NCBI GenBank assembly: GCA_014871385.1
Contig: CM026426.1
Span: forward strand, 91,593,948-91,657,947
Reading direction: 5' to 3'
DNA: 64,000 nt
Source: Ceratodon purpureus
Taxonomy: Eukaryota; Streptophyta; Bryopsida; Pseudoditrichales; Ditrichaceae
Within the stretch, counting starts at the first letter, position 1. The number at the start of each line of letters is the position of its first letter. The notes under the pieces were generated by a model. That model was not told where the DNA came from. It searched no databases and was given only the letters and a program-made list of their open reading frames with translations. Positions 63,399 through 64,000 of the stretch are shown piece by piece. The position numbers and the translations under genes were made by a program.

Positions 63399-64000
63399 CT
63401 TTAAAAATCACAAGTAGGCGACAGAGTAGGATAATCGTCTGAGAAGAACAACAGATGAGTATCAGTGTTGCGACGAAGTTGTCATCACGAATAGGACGCC
63501 GAGCATCATTTGCCGCTGCGATAATGCTTTCAGAACTGGATAGGAGAGAATTCTATTGATCTGCCATGTGTATTTACATAAGTAATGTTCCAAAGATTGA
63601 CCATATGTGCATTGGTATGTAGCAGTGTTGGTTTGGAATGCTTAATTGGTCGGTGAAAAGATCGATGTAATGGGATTCTGCACTTTGCAGTAATGGGCAA
63701 TATGAACTATGAGCACGCAGAGTTATAATTTGTGGCTGTGCTAGAATGGACGCCAAACACATGCCGATGTATGGATCGAATTGAGAAAACTGCACGGTCT
63801 GACCACTATGGCCTGATTCATCGGAAGCATGACAGAGAAATCCAAGTACTATGAATTACAAGTAGTGGATAGCTCTTCAGGAGATGGTAACTTAAACGAC
63901 TAGTTTACAAGGAAGTTGAAATTCTATACTTGATTTGAATGCACATCATTCGGTTTCTAATGAAAAGGAAACGCAACTTTGAAATCTCAAGTCCATCCCA
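63399..64000. other. Right-edge sequence
   Basis: No gene recognised. It may continue the CACTA element toward its right end outside the window. Confidence 0.4.

Noticed and set aside
1-64000. CRISPR arrays, bacterial operons, tRNA or rRNA genes
   Set aside because: None seen; the sequence is eukaryotic and the repeats are transposon-derived.

Overview
The window is nuclear DNA of a green plant: streptophyte-type transposon families, GT-AG introns, plant TATA boxes, AAACCCTA telo-boxes and AT-rich gene-free spacers. I cannot name the species. No ordinary host gene, tRNA or rRNA is recognisable; almost everything legible is transposon, arranged as nested insertions with exact junctions.

Outer layer (1-10440 and 53588-64000). 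A CACTA (En/Spm) Tnp2 transposase pseudogene lies at 587-4589 (+). A TnpA-like CACTA accessory gene lies at 60500-63398 (+). They may be two halves of one CACTA element split by later insertions (inference). The DNA between is AT-rich, with weak ORFs at 8474 and 58320, a 375-bp MITE and degenerate repeats.

Second layer (10441-53578). A Mutator-like element (MULE) has 233-bp inverted repeats (about 97% identical) and a perfect 9-bp target duplication, CTCAATTTG. It carries a Ulp1/C48-protease gene on the + strand, a MURA-type transposase with a SWIM finger on the - strand, and two small - strand ORFs. The two main genes have several in-frame stops. The 7-mer GTGACAC/GTGTCAC occurs about 27 times in its 15.4 kb of own sequence.

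Third layer (13577-41357). A Ty3/gypsy retroelement sits inside the MULE Ulp1 gene. Two 3675-bp direct repeats differ at one position that I saw. Each contains the LTR promoter, a whole 622-codon gag-position ORF and the start of pol, which is odd for plain LTRs. Pol has protease, RT, RNase H and integrase.

Fourth layer (20081-36767). A 16.7-kb hAT transposon is inserted in the integrase reading frame, with an 8-bp duplication TTCCACTA and termini CAGGGTTGT. Besides a 994-aa hAT transposase it carries three long uninterrupted genes: a RING-H2 protein, a protein sharing the RING protein's N-terminal domain, and a protein-kinase-like protein with HND and DWG motifs. The genes form two convergent pairs, and each of the four has a GC-rich cluster of GGCCGTC-type repeats a few hundred bases upstream of its ATG. 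This cargo-carrying hAT is the best candidate for an undescribed system in the window.

Decay fits the nesting order: MULE genes are full of stops, the gypsy element is nearly intact, and the hAT genes are open.
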